DNA of 64,000 nt from NCBI RefSeq assembly GCF_003337415.1, contig NZ_QPJT01000009.1:62001-126000 (forward strand), given 5' to 3'. The translations under genes were made by a program, and so were the position numbers. A model generated the notes under the pieces. It searched no databases and was not told the DNA's origin. It saw only the letters and a program-made list of their open reading frames with translations. Within the stretch, counting starts at the first letter, position 1, and every line of letters starts with the position of its first letter. The DNA is from Anaerobacterium chartisolvens (GTDB lineage: Bacteria; Bacillota; Clostridia; Acetivibrionales; DSM-27016). This document shows positions 44,083-52,273 of this stretch, piece by piece.

Positions 44083-45210
44083 TCACACTCCTTTTATTAT
44101 TGCACATATTCTTTCGGCATACTCCTGGGGCAGCCTGCCATGAAGAGGCAGCGACATTACCCTTTCAACAATTTTTTCAGCCACAGGAAGCCTTCCGGGA
44201 GCTGCAGAAGGAAGGCTTTTATAGCATGGAAACCGGCTGCAGAGGGGATAAAAGTATTTTCTTGCAAAAACGTTATGCTCCTTTAGCCTTTCGTAAAGCA
44301 TGTCGCGTGATATGCCAAATTCATTCTCGTTTACCTCTATAACAAAATAGGGATAGTTGTATTTTACTCCCTCTGCTTCTTCAAAAAACCTGATGCCGGG
44401 CACATCCTTAAGAAGGCTTCTGTATATGCCGGTAATTGCCTTTCTTCCTTCAATTTCCTTATCTACCTGCGCAAGAAGTAATATTCCAACTGCGGCCTGA
44501 ACCTCATTCAGCTTGGCGTTGGTTCCAGGCTCAATTATCAATTCCTCGTTTAATATCCCAAAATTTCTAAGCGAGTCGGCCCTCTGCTTCAAATATGGGT
44601 CATTGAAGGTTAAGGCACCGCCCTCTATGGTATGATACAGCTTTGTCGCATGAAGACTGAACATGGATATGTCTCCAAAGCAGCCTATAGGCTTCCCTCC
44701 TGCCTCAACACCGAAGGCATGGGCAGCATCGTATATTACCCTTAGCCCATGTTTTTTTGCAATACCGTGAATTTCCTCCACTCTGCAGGGGTTGCCGAAA
44801 ACATGCACAGGCATTATGGCAGTGGTATTGGCGGTTATTAGCTTTTCTATTTCCTTGGGATTTATATTAAAGGTATCCTCCTCAATGTCACAGAAAACAG
44901 GAGTGAGATTACTCCATGACAGGGCGTGGCAGGTGGCCGCAAACGTAAAAGGTGTGGTTATTACCTCTCCCGACAGTCTCAAAAGCCTGCACGCAAGCTG
45001 AAGAGCAACAGTGCCGTTTGAAAACAGAGAGAGGTTGTTCGCCCCCAGAAAGTCTGCAAGCTCTTTTTCAAGCCTCACAGCCATACTGCCGTTGTTTGTA
45101 AGCTGTCCGCTCCGCCATATCGAGGAAAGCATTTTATTCATATCGTCAAGGTCAGGCAGCAGGGGGCTGGTGACATATACCGGCTGCGAAAATGCTTTTG
45201 CTTTAGCCAT
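44083..45210 (-). CDS. DegT/DnrJ/EryC1/StrS family aminotransferase
   Basis: A PLP-dependent sugar aminotransferase of 375 residues that adds an amino group to a keto-sugar nucleotide. Typical regions are IWRSGQLTNNGSMAVRLEKEL near residue 30, FSNGTVALQLACRLL near 62 and ITTPFTFAATCHAL near 80. The PLP lysine lies in MFSLHATKLYHTIEGG near residue 190. It probably acts on the 4-keto-6-deoxy sugar nucleotides made by the enzymes encoded 2-9 kb to the right; which one is unknown. AAAGGATG precedes the ATG. Its leader directly abuts a copy of the 179-bp repeat. Confidence 0.9.
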   Translation of the reverse strand: MAKAKAFSQPVYVTSPLLPDLDDMNKMLSSIWRSGQLTNNGSMAVRLEKELADFLGANNLSLFSNGTVALQLACRLLRLSGEVITTPFTFAATCHALSWSNLTPVFCDIEEDTFNINPKEIEKLITANTTAIMPVHVFGNPCRVEEIHGIAKKHGLRVIYDAAHAFGVEAGGKPIGCFGDISMFSLHATKLYHTIEGGALTFNDPYLKQRADSLRNFGILNEELIIEPGTNAKLNEVQAAVGILLLAQVDKEIEGRKAITGIYRSLLKDVPGIRFFEEAEGVKYNYPYFVIEVNENEFGISRDMLYERLKEHNVFARKYFYPLCSRFPCYKSLPSAAPGRLPVAEKIVERVMSLPLHGRLPQEYAERICAIIKGV

Positions 45211-45261
45211 AAAAACACATCCTTTAAAGTTTTAAATTGTTTTTTATGTAGATAGGACGCG

Positions 45262-45440
45262 ATAAAGATTTTACAAACATAGAGGATATAATTGCTTACA
45301 GAAATTTTTAATAGCAACGAAAAGACGCCTTGCGGGGAAATGTCTCCCGGGTATGTCATCAGGCGCTTTTCTTAGATGTATTCCTTACGGGTCAAAAAAA
45401 TTTCTTCCATCAAACTATATCCTCCATGTAAAATCTTTAT
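45262..45440 (+). repeat. 179-bp palindromic MITE-like repeat, copy 2
   Basis: An inverted copy of the element at 31962-32140, same length, about 97% identical by eye (five substitutions). Its ends are ATAAAGATTTTACA and the complement. An inner dyad, GAAAAGACGCCT with AGGCGCTTTTC, forms the tip of the hairpin. On the left side the likeness to copy 1 and to the fragment at 61647 continues outward as AGGACG(C/G)G. It fills most of the 248-bp gap between the aminotransferase and the first GT2 gene. Confidence 0.85.
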
Positions 45441-45458
45441 CGCTACATATGTATATTA

Positions 45459-46337
45459 TCAATTACCATGCAGCTCATAGAACCGAAAATTTTCCTCTGC
45501 CATACCTCTGTTGTAAAAGGCCGCTTCCAGAGACTGGGCATCATGTACAGACGGACAAAATACCGGCCTTCTGCCCTGCTCTATTTCCTTTATGCATTTG
45601 TTGTTCTTCCATCCGTTTACGGCTCGGAACTGAGGATTGGAATACTTTTCATTCCTTATGTCAAAGCAGGTTTTTTTGTCCCTGTCGAGACGGCACCATT
45701 TTTGTGCCGCACACTCATTGCAATCCACCTTCTGAAGCTGGTCGATTTCAACAGCGGGAAGAAAGCCCGCCTTATAGGGGGTGCCTGTGCATATCCTGCT
45801 GCAAATTTCGGTATCACCCATGCAGCTTTCCTCGCTCCAATAGCCCAGGATATCAACAAGCTCAGGCCGCAGGCACTGGCAGCAGCCCTCTACAAACCCT
45901 CTTACAAGCTGCAAATAGTAAATGCCTCTCCCCTCCTTCCTTATAATAGTCTGGTTATACCTGTCGTAATACTCCTTGCTCACCGCCCCCAGAAGCCCGG
46001 CCTCGGGAAACTGCGAGAAGGCGTTCAAAAAAACACTTACCCAATTGGGGGTATGTATATTTACATCACTGTCAACCGTTATGAAATACTGTCCTTGCTT
46101 TCTTAGTGATAGATTATAGTTTGAGGCATAGACAGGGCCTCTGTTAAGCTCAAACCTTTTTCTGCCTTTTATTCTTTCGTCCCTTAAGTCCCAAATGAAA
46201 TCCCAGGAGTTATCGGTGGAATTATTATCAATAATATACAGCTCGAAATCATCCTGCGTAGCAAGAAGTGCCATCAGATTTCTTGCCGTAAGCCCAAGCC
46301 TGTTCCATGCCACGAAGCTGACTAGAGGAGGTATCAT
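45459..46337 (-). CDS. Glycosyltransferase family 2 with conserved Cys motif (paralogue A)
   Basis: A 292-residue GT-A enzyme. The N-terminal half is a normal GT2 fold: FVAWNRLGLTARNLMALL at the start, LYIIDNNSTDNSWDFI near residue 35 and the DXD-like FITVDSDVNIHTPNW near 93. The C-terminal half is shared only with the two paralogues at 48757 and 49693. It contains a QCLRPEL box, the motif CX2CX5CX8CF (from about residue 205) and a last Cys in VFCPSVHDAQS. The Cys set looks like a metal or Fe-S site. Substrate is unknown. The gene is divergent from the thymidylyltransferase. Confidence 0.85.
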   Translation of the reverse strand: MIPPLVSFVAWNRLGLTARNLMALLATQDDFELYIIDNNSTDNSWDFIWDLRDERIKGRKRFELNRGPVYASNYNLSLRKQGQYFITVDSDVNIHTPNWVSVFLNAFSQFPEAGLLGAVSKEYYDRYNQTIIRKEGRGIYYLQLVRGFVEGCCQCLRPELVDILGYWSEESCMGDTEICSRICTGTPYKAGFLPAVEIDQLQKVDCNECAAQKWCRLDRDKKTCFDIRNEKYSNPQFRAVNGWKNNKCIKEIEQGRRPVFCPSVHDAQSLEAAFYNRGMAEENFRFYELHGN

Positions 46338-46439
46338 AAATATCGCCTGCGGCCTCTCTATTAAAATTGCCTCTTTTATATTATGTCAATGCACCCGATA
46401 TGTTGACACCGTATTATTTGATATATGGGCACAGGGGCG

Positions 46440-46463
46440 CGGTCAGGCACAGGGGCCTGACCG
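46440..46463. other. Small GC-rich hairpin in the divergent promoter region
   Basis: CGGTCAGGC and GCCTGACCG form a perfect 9-bp inverted repeat with a six-base loop, in the 220-bp gap between the divergent GT2 and thymidylyltransferase genes. It could serve as a terminator for stray transcripts or as an operator; no T-run follows. Confidence 0.4.
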
Positions 46464-46557
46464 TACGAGCATTAATTAGTTTTTTGGGTTTTATGTACAC
46501 AATCGGAGAGCGTTTAAAATACTATATAGTAGACATAAAGATTTTTAGGAATATATG

Positions 46558-47655
46558 ATGAAAGCACTTATTTTAAGCGGAGGAACGGGCTCCAGGCTGA
46601 GGCCGCTGACATATACCAATGCCAAGCAGCTTATACCCGTCGCAAACAAGCCTGCATTGTTTTATATAATAGAAAAGGTAGTAAACGCCAACATATCCGA
46701 TATAGGAATAATTGTGGGCAGCACTCATAAGGAGGTTCAATCGTCAGTCGGAGACGGAAGCAGGTGGAATGCGCGTATCAGCTACATTCATCAGAAGGAG
46801 CCGCTCGGACTTGCGCACGCTGTCAAAACGGCTGCGGATTTTATAGGCGACAGTGATTTCATAATGCTTTTAGGAGACAACCTGTTTGATATGGGTCTTG
46901 GCAGCTTCATTGACGGGTTTTATGCCTCGGGGTCAAACGCCTCGGTTCTGCTTCACAGGATGGATAATCCGGCAGGCTTTGGTGTGGCAGTGGTTGAAAA
47001 CAACCATATTGTGAGGCTGGTCGAAAAACCCCCGGAGCCCATAAGCAATCTCATTATCACAGGGATATACGCATTTGATAAAACGATTTTCGATGCAATA
47101 GCCAAAACCGCTCCCTCAAAAAGAGGAGAGCTTGAAATCACAGATGCCATGCAGGTAATGCTTGATATGGGGGGAAGCATATGCTACGAAATTACAAAGG
47201 GCTGGTGGAAGGATACAGGAAAGCTGCCTGATCTGCTGGAGGCCAATCAATTAATGCTTGACGGGCTGGAAAGTTCCACGTATATTAATAGAAATAATGA
47301 TTGTTTATGTACAGGTAAAATCATTGCCGACAGCAGTGTTTTAATCACTGACAGTATTATAAGAGGCCCTGTTGCAATCGGAAGCAATTCAATAATAAAG
47401 GGCAGCTATATAGGCCCCTACGCCTCTATAGGCAGCTCTGTGAAGGTAGACGGCTGTGAGGTTGAAAACAGCATAATTATGGAAGGCTCAAAGCTGCGTA
47501 ATATAGGCAAAAGAGTTTCAGGAAGCCTTATTGGAAAAAATACAGTGGTAAAGGGAACCTCCCAAAGGCCCGATTCAATATGCTTTTTAATCGGAGATAA
47601 CAGCGAAATATATATACAATCGGGAAGCAGGGGTAACTTTGCAGAGGGAATTTAA
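46558..47655 (+). CDS. Glucose-1-phosphate thymidylyltransferase, long (StrD-type) form
   Basis: Makes dTDP-glucose from dTTP and glucose-1-phosphate. It is a 365-residue protein with the nucleotidyltransferase domain (MKALILSGGTGSRLRPLT, FIMLLGDNLFDMG, ITGIYAFDK, about 1-235) plus a C-terminal left-handed beta-helix of hexapeptide repeats (PVAIGSNSIIKGSYIGPYASIG). The helix is absent from short RmlA enzymes and typical of StrD-type enzymes in secondary-metabolite or surface-sugar loci. The ATG at 46558 has better spacing from AGGA than the adjacent ATG at 46555. It is followed by rfbB. Confidence 0.93.
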   Translation: MKALILSGGTGSRLRPLTYTNAKQLIPVANKPALFYIIEKVVNANISDIGIIVGSTHKEVQSSVGDGSRWNARISYIHQKEPLGLAHAVKTAADFIGDSDFIMLLGDNLFDMGLGSFIDGFYASGSNASVLLHRMDNPAGFGVAVVENNHIVRLVEKPPEPISNLIITGIYAFDKTIFDAIAKTAPSKRGELEITDAMQVMLDMGGSICYEITKGWWKDTGKLPDLLEANQLMLDGLESSTYINRNNDCLCTGKIIADSSVLITDSIIRGPVAIGSNSIIKGSYIGPYASIGSSVKVDGCEVENSIIMEGSKLRNIGKRVSGSLIGKNTVVKGTSQRPDSICFLIGDNSEIYIQSGSRGNFAEGI

Positions 47656-47683
47656 ATAGCTTTAAGGAAAGGAGATGTTCAGA

Positions 47684-48667
47684 ATGAAGGTCTTGCTGGT
47701 TACAGGGGGGGCAGGCTTTATAGGCAGTAACTTTATAACTTATTTCTTAAAGAGGAATAAAAATTATATTTTGGTAAACATAGATAAGCTGACCTATGCG
47801 GGAAACATTAACAATTTAAGATCTATTGAAAACAATCCCAGATATCATTTTATAAAAGGTGATATCTGCAATTATGAGCTGGTGAATTATGTATTCAGAA
47901 AATATAAGCCCGATCACATAATAAACTTTGCCGCAGAATCCCATGTTGACAGGAGTATAAGCCACCCTTCCGTTTTTGTAAGCACAAACATATTAGGAAC
48001 CATGACATTGCTCGAGGGGGCAAGACATTTATGGGGCAGGCACGGTTTTCAGGGAAACAGGTTTCTTCAGGTATCCACAGATGAAGTGTACGGAAGCTTA
48101 GACAACAGCAACGATTACTTTTTGGAGGAATCAAACCTCGACCCAAGCAGCCCTTACTCAGCTTCCAAAGCAGGGGCGGATCTCATGGTGGGTGCTTTTG
48201 CAAAGACCTATGGACTGCCTGTCATAATTACAAGATGCTGTAACAATTACGGGCCGTACCAGTATAGTGAAAAGTTTATACCTACCTGTGTTTTAAACGC
48301 ATTGCAGGACAACTCAATACCCATTTACGGAGACGGCACAAATGTCAGAGAGTGGATACATGTGCAGGATCACTGTATAGCCATAATACGTGCGCTGTTT
48401 TACGGAAAGCCGGGGCAAATATATAATATAGGCACCGGGGAAGAGGTATCCAACCTTGAAATGGCGGCAAGAATCCTAAAAATACTCGATAAGCCCCAGG
48501 AGCTTATACGCATGGTCAAAGACAGGCCGGGGCACGATAAGCGCTATGCCCTTAACAGCTATAAAATTAAAAGCAACCTTAACTGGTCAAGCAAGATTAA
48601 GTTAGAAGACGGTCTTACGGATTGTGTCAGGTGGTATAAAAGCAATCCCGATTGGTTTAAGGAATAA
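47684..48667 (+). CDS. rfbB: dTDP-glucose 4,6-dehydratase
   Basis: Converts dTDP-glucose to dTDP-4-keto-6-deoxyglucose with bound NAD. It is a 327-residue SDR enzyme: VTGGAGFIGSNFITYF at the start, IINFAAESHVDRSI near residue 80, STDEVYGSL near 128 and the YSASKAGADL catalytic Tyr-Lys near 155. The first ATG of the frame (47675) lies in the ribosome-binding site, so the ATG at 47684 was chosen. It follows the thymidylyltransferase by 28 bp and a strong hairpin ends the pair. No RmlC or RmlD is in the window, so the sugar is probably not L-rhamnose unless those genes lie elsewhere. Confidence 0.95.
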   Translation: MKVLLVTGGAGFIGSNFITYFLKRNKNYILVNIDKLTYAGNINNLRSIENNPRYHFIKGDICNYELVNYVFRKYKPDHIINFAAESHVDRSISHPSVFVSTNILGTMTLLEGARHLWGRHGFQGNRFLQVSTDEVYGSLDNSNDYFLEESNLDPSSPYSASKAGADLMVGAFAKTYGLPVIITRCCNNYGPYQYSEKFIPTCVLNALQDNSIPIYGDGTNVREWIHVQDHCIAIIRALFYGKPGQIYNIGTGEEVSNLEMAARILKILDKPQELIRMVKDRPGHDKRYALNSYKIKSNLNWSSKIKLEDGLTDCVRWYKSNPDWFKE

Positions 48668-48671
48668 AGTC

Positions 48672-48720
48672 TTTAGTCAAAGCAAAAGCAGCCGATCAGG
48701 CTGCTTTTGCTTTGACTAAA
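48672..48720. terminator. Bidirectional terminator hairpin
   Basis: A perfect 22-bp stem (arms 48672-48693 and 48699-48720, core AGCAAAAGCAGCC) with a GATCA loop, between rfbB (+) and a converging GT2 gene (-). Short T-runs are present on both strands. Confidence 0.8.
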
Positions 48721-48756
48721 AGGATATTTGAAATATGATAATTATACGTCTCAGAA

Positions 48757-49656
48757 TCAGTTGCCATTTTCGATGAAAAACAATATATTTTCCTGCGCCC
48801 AATCCAAATGGAATAAATTCTTTTTCTGCGACGCCGCATCATAAATCGATCCGCAGTAGGCACTTCTCTGTCTGTTTGCAAGCTCGTTGAAGGTAGCCAG
48901 ATATTTGACTTTGAACTTATCGGCTGCCGACTCATTTTTATGCCCCCTGTTACGTATTGTAAAGCATGTGTTCAATTGCTTGTCAAGCTTGCATAAATGC
49001 CTTACCTTGCATTGCTGGCAGGGTATTTCCTGTACCATATCAATCTCTATATTTTTCATAAAGCCAGCCTTGAAGGTGGTGTAATTATTTACCCTTATTG
49101 ACAGCTCAGCATCTCCATAATAGTTTTCCTCGCTCCAATAGCCTATCTGCTCTATAAGCTGGGGTCTCAGGCACTGAAGGTGCCCCGGAATAAAGTCAAG
49201 CATGGTATCGACAAATCCATTCTTTAATTGCAGGTAGCTAACATCCCCATTCACCCGGTCAATGACAGGGGGCAAATACTGCGGATACGGATAGCTTCTT
49301 TGAAGACCCAGAAGCCCCACCTCCGGGAAAGCATCAAATACCTGCATGAACTTTGTGATCCAGTCGGGAGTTTTTATATACACATCACTGTCGATGTTGA
49401 AAAAAAACTGGTCGGGCCTCCTTTTCAGCAAATTAAAATTGGCAGGCAGAATGGCTCCGCAATTTAAAGGAAATTTTGTCTTGGACTTAATACGGGGATC
49501 ATTCAGCCCTTGTATATAGTCCCAGGTATTGTCCTTTGAATTGCTGTCGATGATATGCATTTCAAAATCCTCAGGGGTGCTGAGAATAGAACCGAGGCTC
49601 CTCTCTGTCAGGCCCACTCTGTTAAAGGTAACATAATTAATAAATGGAGGTGTCAT
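48757..49656 (-). CDS. Glycosyltransferase family 2 with conserved Cys motif (paralogue B)
   Basis: A 299-residue paralogue of the genes at 45459 and 49693. The GT-A half has NYVTFNRVGLTERSLGSIL at the start, MHIIDSNSKDNTWDYI and FFNIDSDVYIKTPDW with the DXD-like motif near residue 93. The C-terminal half has HLQCLRPQLIEQIGYWSEENYYGDAEL, then CX2CX5CX8CF at about residue 215 and a Cys near 277. AAAGGA stands eight bases before the ATG. It is 36 bp downstream of paralogue C and closer to it than to paralogue A, so this pair arose by local duplication. Confidence 0.87.
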   Translation of the reverse strand: MTPPFINYVTFNRVGLTERSLGSILSTPEDFEMHIIDSNSKDNTWDYIQGLNDPRIKSKTKFPLNCGAILPANFNLLKRRPDQFFFNIDSDVYIKTPDWITKFMQVFDAFPEVGLLGLQRSYPYPQYLPPVIDRVNGDVSYLQLKNGFVDTMLDFIPGHLQCLRPQLIEQIGYWSEENYYGDAELSIRVNNYTTFKAGFMKNIEIDMVQEIPCQQCKVRHLCKLDKQLNTCFTIRNRGHKNESAADKFKVKYLATFNELANRQRSAYCGSIYDAASQKKNLFHLDWAQENILFFIENGN

Positions 49657-49692
49657 CTTATCATTCCTTTCATATAAATTGGTGTCAAATAA

Positions 49693-50592
49693 TTAATTGG
49701 TATTTTGTATAAAGTAGTTAAAGTTTTCCATAGCCCATTCCATGTTGTAGAAATGGGTTTCATACGATTTGGGATCAAATATCGACGCGCAGTAGGCAGT
49801 CCTTTTTCCCTCCTCAAGTTCTTTAAAGGTGGCATAATATTTAGGCATGAAAAGCTGTGCAGCCTCAATATTCTTATGCCCCTTCTGGTGTATTGTAAAG
49901 CATGTGTTACTGCTGCGGTCAAGCTTGCACCACTGCTTTGCACGACATTCGCTGCAATGTATTTTTTGAGTCATATCTATTTGAATTCCCGTTACAAAGC
50001 CTGCCCTGAAGGAAGTGTGGTTGTTTACTCTCAAAGACAGCTCAGCGTCTCCATAGCCGTTTTCTTCACTCCAATACCCCATTTCCCTTATAAGCTCAGG
50101 CCGGAGACACTGGCAGCAGCCCGGAACAAAGTCAAGCGGGGCTCCCAGCTTGCCGTGCTTGAGTTCAAGGTACGATATTCCGTTGCTGTACCGGGCAATA
50201 ACCTCGGGCCCCTTTTCGCAATACGGAGGCCCTTTGTGCACACCGAGAAGACCTGCCTCAGGAAAGGCATTGAAAACCTCCATAAATTTGGATATCCAGT
50301 TGGGAGTTTTCATATACACATCGCTGTCAATTGTTATAAAATATTGCTCAGGCCTTCTTTTAGTAAGGTTGAAATTAGACGGCAGGATGGGGCCGTTGTT
50401 CAGAGGAAATCGTGTTTTAGACTTTATGCGGCTGTCCGAAAGAGACTGAATATAGCTCCATGTGTCATCCTTTGAGTTGCTGTCGATTATATGCATCTCA
50501 AAATCCTCGGGAGTATTCAGTATGGATCTAAGACTCCTCTCCGTAAGGCCCAGTCTGTTAAATGTGACATAGTTAACAAATGGCGGCATCAT
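49693..50592 (-). CDS. Glycosyltransferase family 2 with conserved Cys motif (paralogue C)
   Basis: A 299-residue paralogue, largely alike to its neighbour along the whole length. N-terminal marks are NYVTFNRLGLTERSLRSIL, MHIIDSNSKDDTWSYI and FITIDSDVYMKTPNW; C-terminal ones are CCQCLRPELIREMGYWSEENGYGDAEL, the CX2CX5CX8CF motif at about residue 215 and TAYCASIFDPKS. No membrane helix is present, so it should act in the cytoplasm or at the inner membrane face. A second ATG directly after the first (50589) is equally possible as start. Acceptor and donor are unknown. Confidence 0.87.
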   Translation of the reverse strand: MMPPFVNYVTFNRLGLTERSLRSILNTPEDFEMHIIDSNSKDDTWSYIQSLSDSRIKSKTRFPLNNGPILPSNFNLTKRRPEQYFITIDSDVYMKTPNWISKFMEVFNAFPEAGLLGVHKGPPYCEKGPEVIARYSNGISYLELKHGKLGAPLDFVPGCCQCLRPELIREMGYWSEENGYGDAELSLRVNNHTSFRAGFVTGIQIDMTQKIHCSECRAKQWCKLDRSSNTCFTIHQKGHKNIEAAQLFMPKYYATFKELEEGKRTAYCASIFDPKSYETHFYNMEWAMENFNYFIQNTN

Positions 50593-50793
50593 TTTACTTA
50601 TCCTTTCCTTAGTTTTATGCTATAAAAACAACACCCTAATCCATATTATGTCAATCTAATTTGTTTGTTACACGCCTCGCTATCCATGGGAGCATAAGCT
50701 CAGTAACATTTTATGTAAATACTCAATAATATGTAACTATATTTTGTGTTTTTTTATATTATGTAATGAAACCTATAAACAGGAGGCAATAAT

Positions 50794-51249
50794 ATGACCG
50801 TAGACTCTGTATTAAATCAATGCGGAACACGTACAACTACAATAGTAGGGCCTGCCCAGGTAGTAGTGAATGCAGGAAAGTTTGAGGCTCATGTCATAGA
50901 TTCCGACTCATTCGACAAAGAGGCATGGCTTGAGGAAGTCCTTTCATTCACAAGATCGGAAGAAAGCGGCGCAATAGATCCGTTATATATCACACTGTAT
51001 ATTCCTGAGGGAGTGACAATTCAGATTATTGAAAACGGAAATCCCGATGTTGGTCCTGCGGATGGAGAAATTATAGCAGGCCCCGGCAGCACCGGATTCA
51101 TTTTCAATCTTCCCATAGTACCTCCGGTAAGAGAAATCTCCATAGGGGTGCTGGCCGCTCCTCCCGGATCATCACTGACATTGGCTGTGGCACTTATAGA
51201 GGATGGAGTGATAATCGGTTCCGCAATTGAAGAAATCCCAATCTCCTAA
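50794..51249 (+). CDS. Hypothetical acidic beta-rich protein
   Basis: A 151-residue protein of no recognised family, behind a good AGGAGG site. It is very acidic (about 20 Asp/Glu against 5 Lys/Arg), has one Cys (residue 10) and alternates hydrophobic residues as beta-strands do (PLYITLYIPEGVTIQIIE, REISIGVLAAPPGSS, LTLAVALIEDGVIIGSAI). There is no signal peptide or membrane helix. It stands alone with its own terminator between the GT2 pair and the CDP-sugar genes, divergent from the former. A structural protein that is modified by the locus is one possibility; this is a guess from position. Confidence 0.75.
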   Translation: MTVDSVLNQCGTRTTTIVGPAQVVVNAGKFEAHVIDSDSFDKEAWLEEVLSFTRSEESGAIDPLYITLYIPEGVTIQIIENGNPDVGPADGEIIAGPGSTGFIFNLPIVPPVREISIGVLAAPPGSSLTLAVALIEDGVIIGSAIEEIPIS

Positions 51250-51256
51250 CACTTAT

Positions 51257-51290
51257 AAATACGGCCTTCCCTAACGGGAGGGCCGTATTT
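51257..51290 (+). terminator. Intrinsic terminator
   Basis: A 15-bp stem (AAATACGGCCTTCCC with GGGAGGGCCGTATTT, one T-G pair) and a four-base loop, followed by ATTTTAGTT, just after the acidic hypothetical gene. Confidence 0.8.
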
Positions 51291-51456
51291 ATTTTAGTTA
51301 AGTCTATACTTTCCCCGCGTGTTTGATATAAAAATAAAACATTGTAACTCTTTAACCTGCCGCTGCATAAAATGGGTTTAAAGATATTATGAGATCCTTA
51401 AGCTCATAGTATCTTAATTATGCAGCAGAATGTGTAAAGACAGGATGTGTAAAGGT

Positions 51457-52227
51457 ATGAAGGTTGTAATACTGGCGGGAGGATACGGTACAAGAATAAG
51501 TGAGGAATCAATGTTTAAGCCCAAGCCCATGATTGAAATAGGCGAGTATCCCATACTTCATCACATTATGAGATATTACTCGCATTATGGATTTAACGAA
51601 TTCATCATATGCTGCGGGTACAAGGCAAACATAATAAAGGAATATTTCTCAAACTATTTTCTCCACACCTCCGATGTAACCTTTGACTTCCGCTACAGCG
51701 GAAACATGTCGGTTCACCGCAATATTGCGGAGCCATGGCGTGTAACCATTATAGATACAGGTCTTTATACCCAGACGGGAGGACGTATTAAGCGCATATG
51801 CAAATATACCGAAAACAAGCCGTTTTTGCTTACATACGGAGACGGACTCTCCAATGTGGATTTAAACGATCTGGTTGAGTTCCATAAGCAGCACAACGCA
51901 ATTGTTACCCTCACAGCCGTGCAGCCGTCAGGACGCTTTGGCGCAATAGACGTGGACTCTAGCGGCATAGTCACCTCCTTCAGAGAAAAGCCAAAGGGGG
52001 ATATGGGCTGGGTAAACGGAGGCTTCTTTGTATGCCAGCCCGATGTATTTGATTATATAGACGGAGACGACTCAATATGGGAGCATGATCCCTTAGAGAA
52101 GATATCCTCTACAGGCAGGCTCATGGCATATAAGCATCACGGCTTCTGGAGCCCCATGGATACCGTAAGGGATAAATTTTACCTAGAAGAGCTGTGGAAA
52201 AACGGCACCGCGCCTTGGAAGCTGTAA
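51457..52227 (+). CDS. rfbF: Glucose-1-phosphate cytidylyltransferase
   Basis: Makes CDP-glucose, the first step to CDP-linked dideoxy and branched sugars. From MKVVILAGGYGTRISEES the protein has 256 residues. It shows KPKPMIEIGEYPILHHIM, FIICCGYKANIIKEYF, a DVTFDFRYSGN stretch and EHDPLEKISSTGRLMAYKHHGFW, all closely family-like. Two earlier in-frame ATGs (51430, 51445) would add a short unrelated start; none of the three has an ideal ribosome site. rfbG follows by 46 bp. Confidence 0.94.
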   Translation: MKVVILAGGYGTRISEESMFKPKPMIEIGEYPILHHIMRYYSHYGFNEFIICCGYKANIIKEYFSNYFLHTSDVTFDFRYSGNMSVHRNIAEPWRVTIIDTGLYTQTGGRIKRICKYTENKPFLLTYGDGLSNVDLNDLVEFHKQHNAIVTLTAVQPSGRFGAIDVDSSGIVTSFREKPKGDMGWVNGGFFVCQPDVFDYIDGDDSIWEHDPLEKISSTGRLMAYKHHGFWSPMDTVRDKFYLEELWKNGTAPWKL

Positions 52228-52273
52228 AAGCTGTTTTAACGGAAAAACATAGAAAAAGCACCGGGAGGTTAAA

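Noticed and set aside
45262-45292. Repeat end read as a promoter (TTTACA and TATAAT)
   Set aside because: The two boxes are only about 11 bp apart, too close for a sigma-A promoter; the sequence is explained as a terminal inverted repeat.
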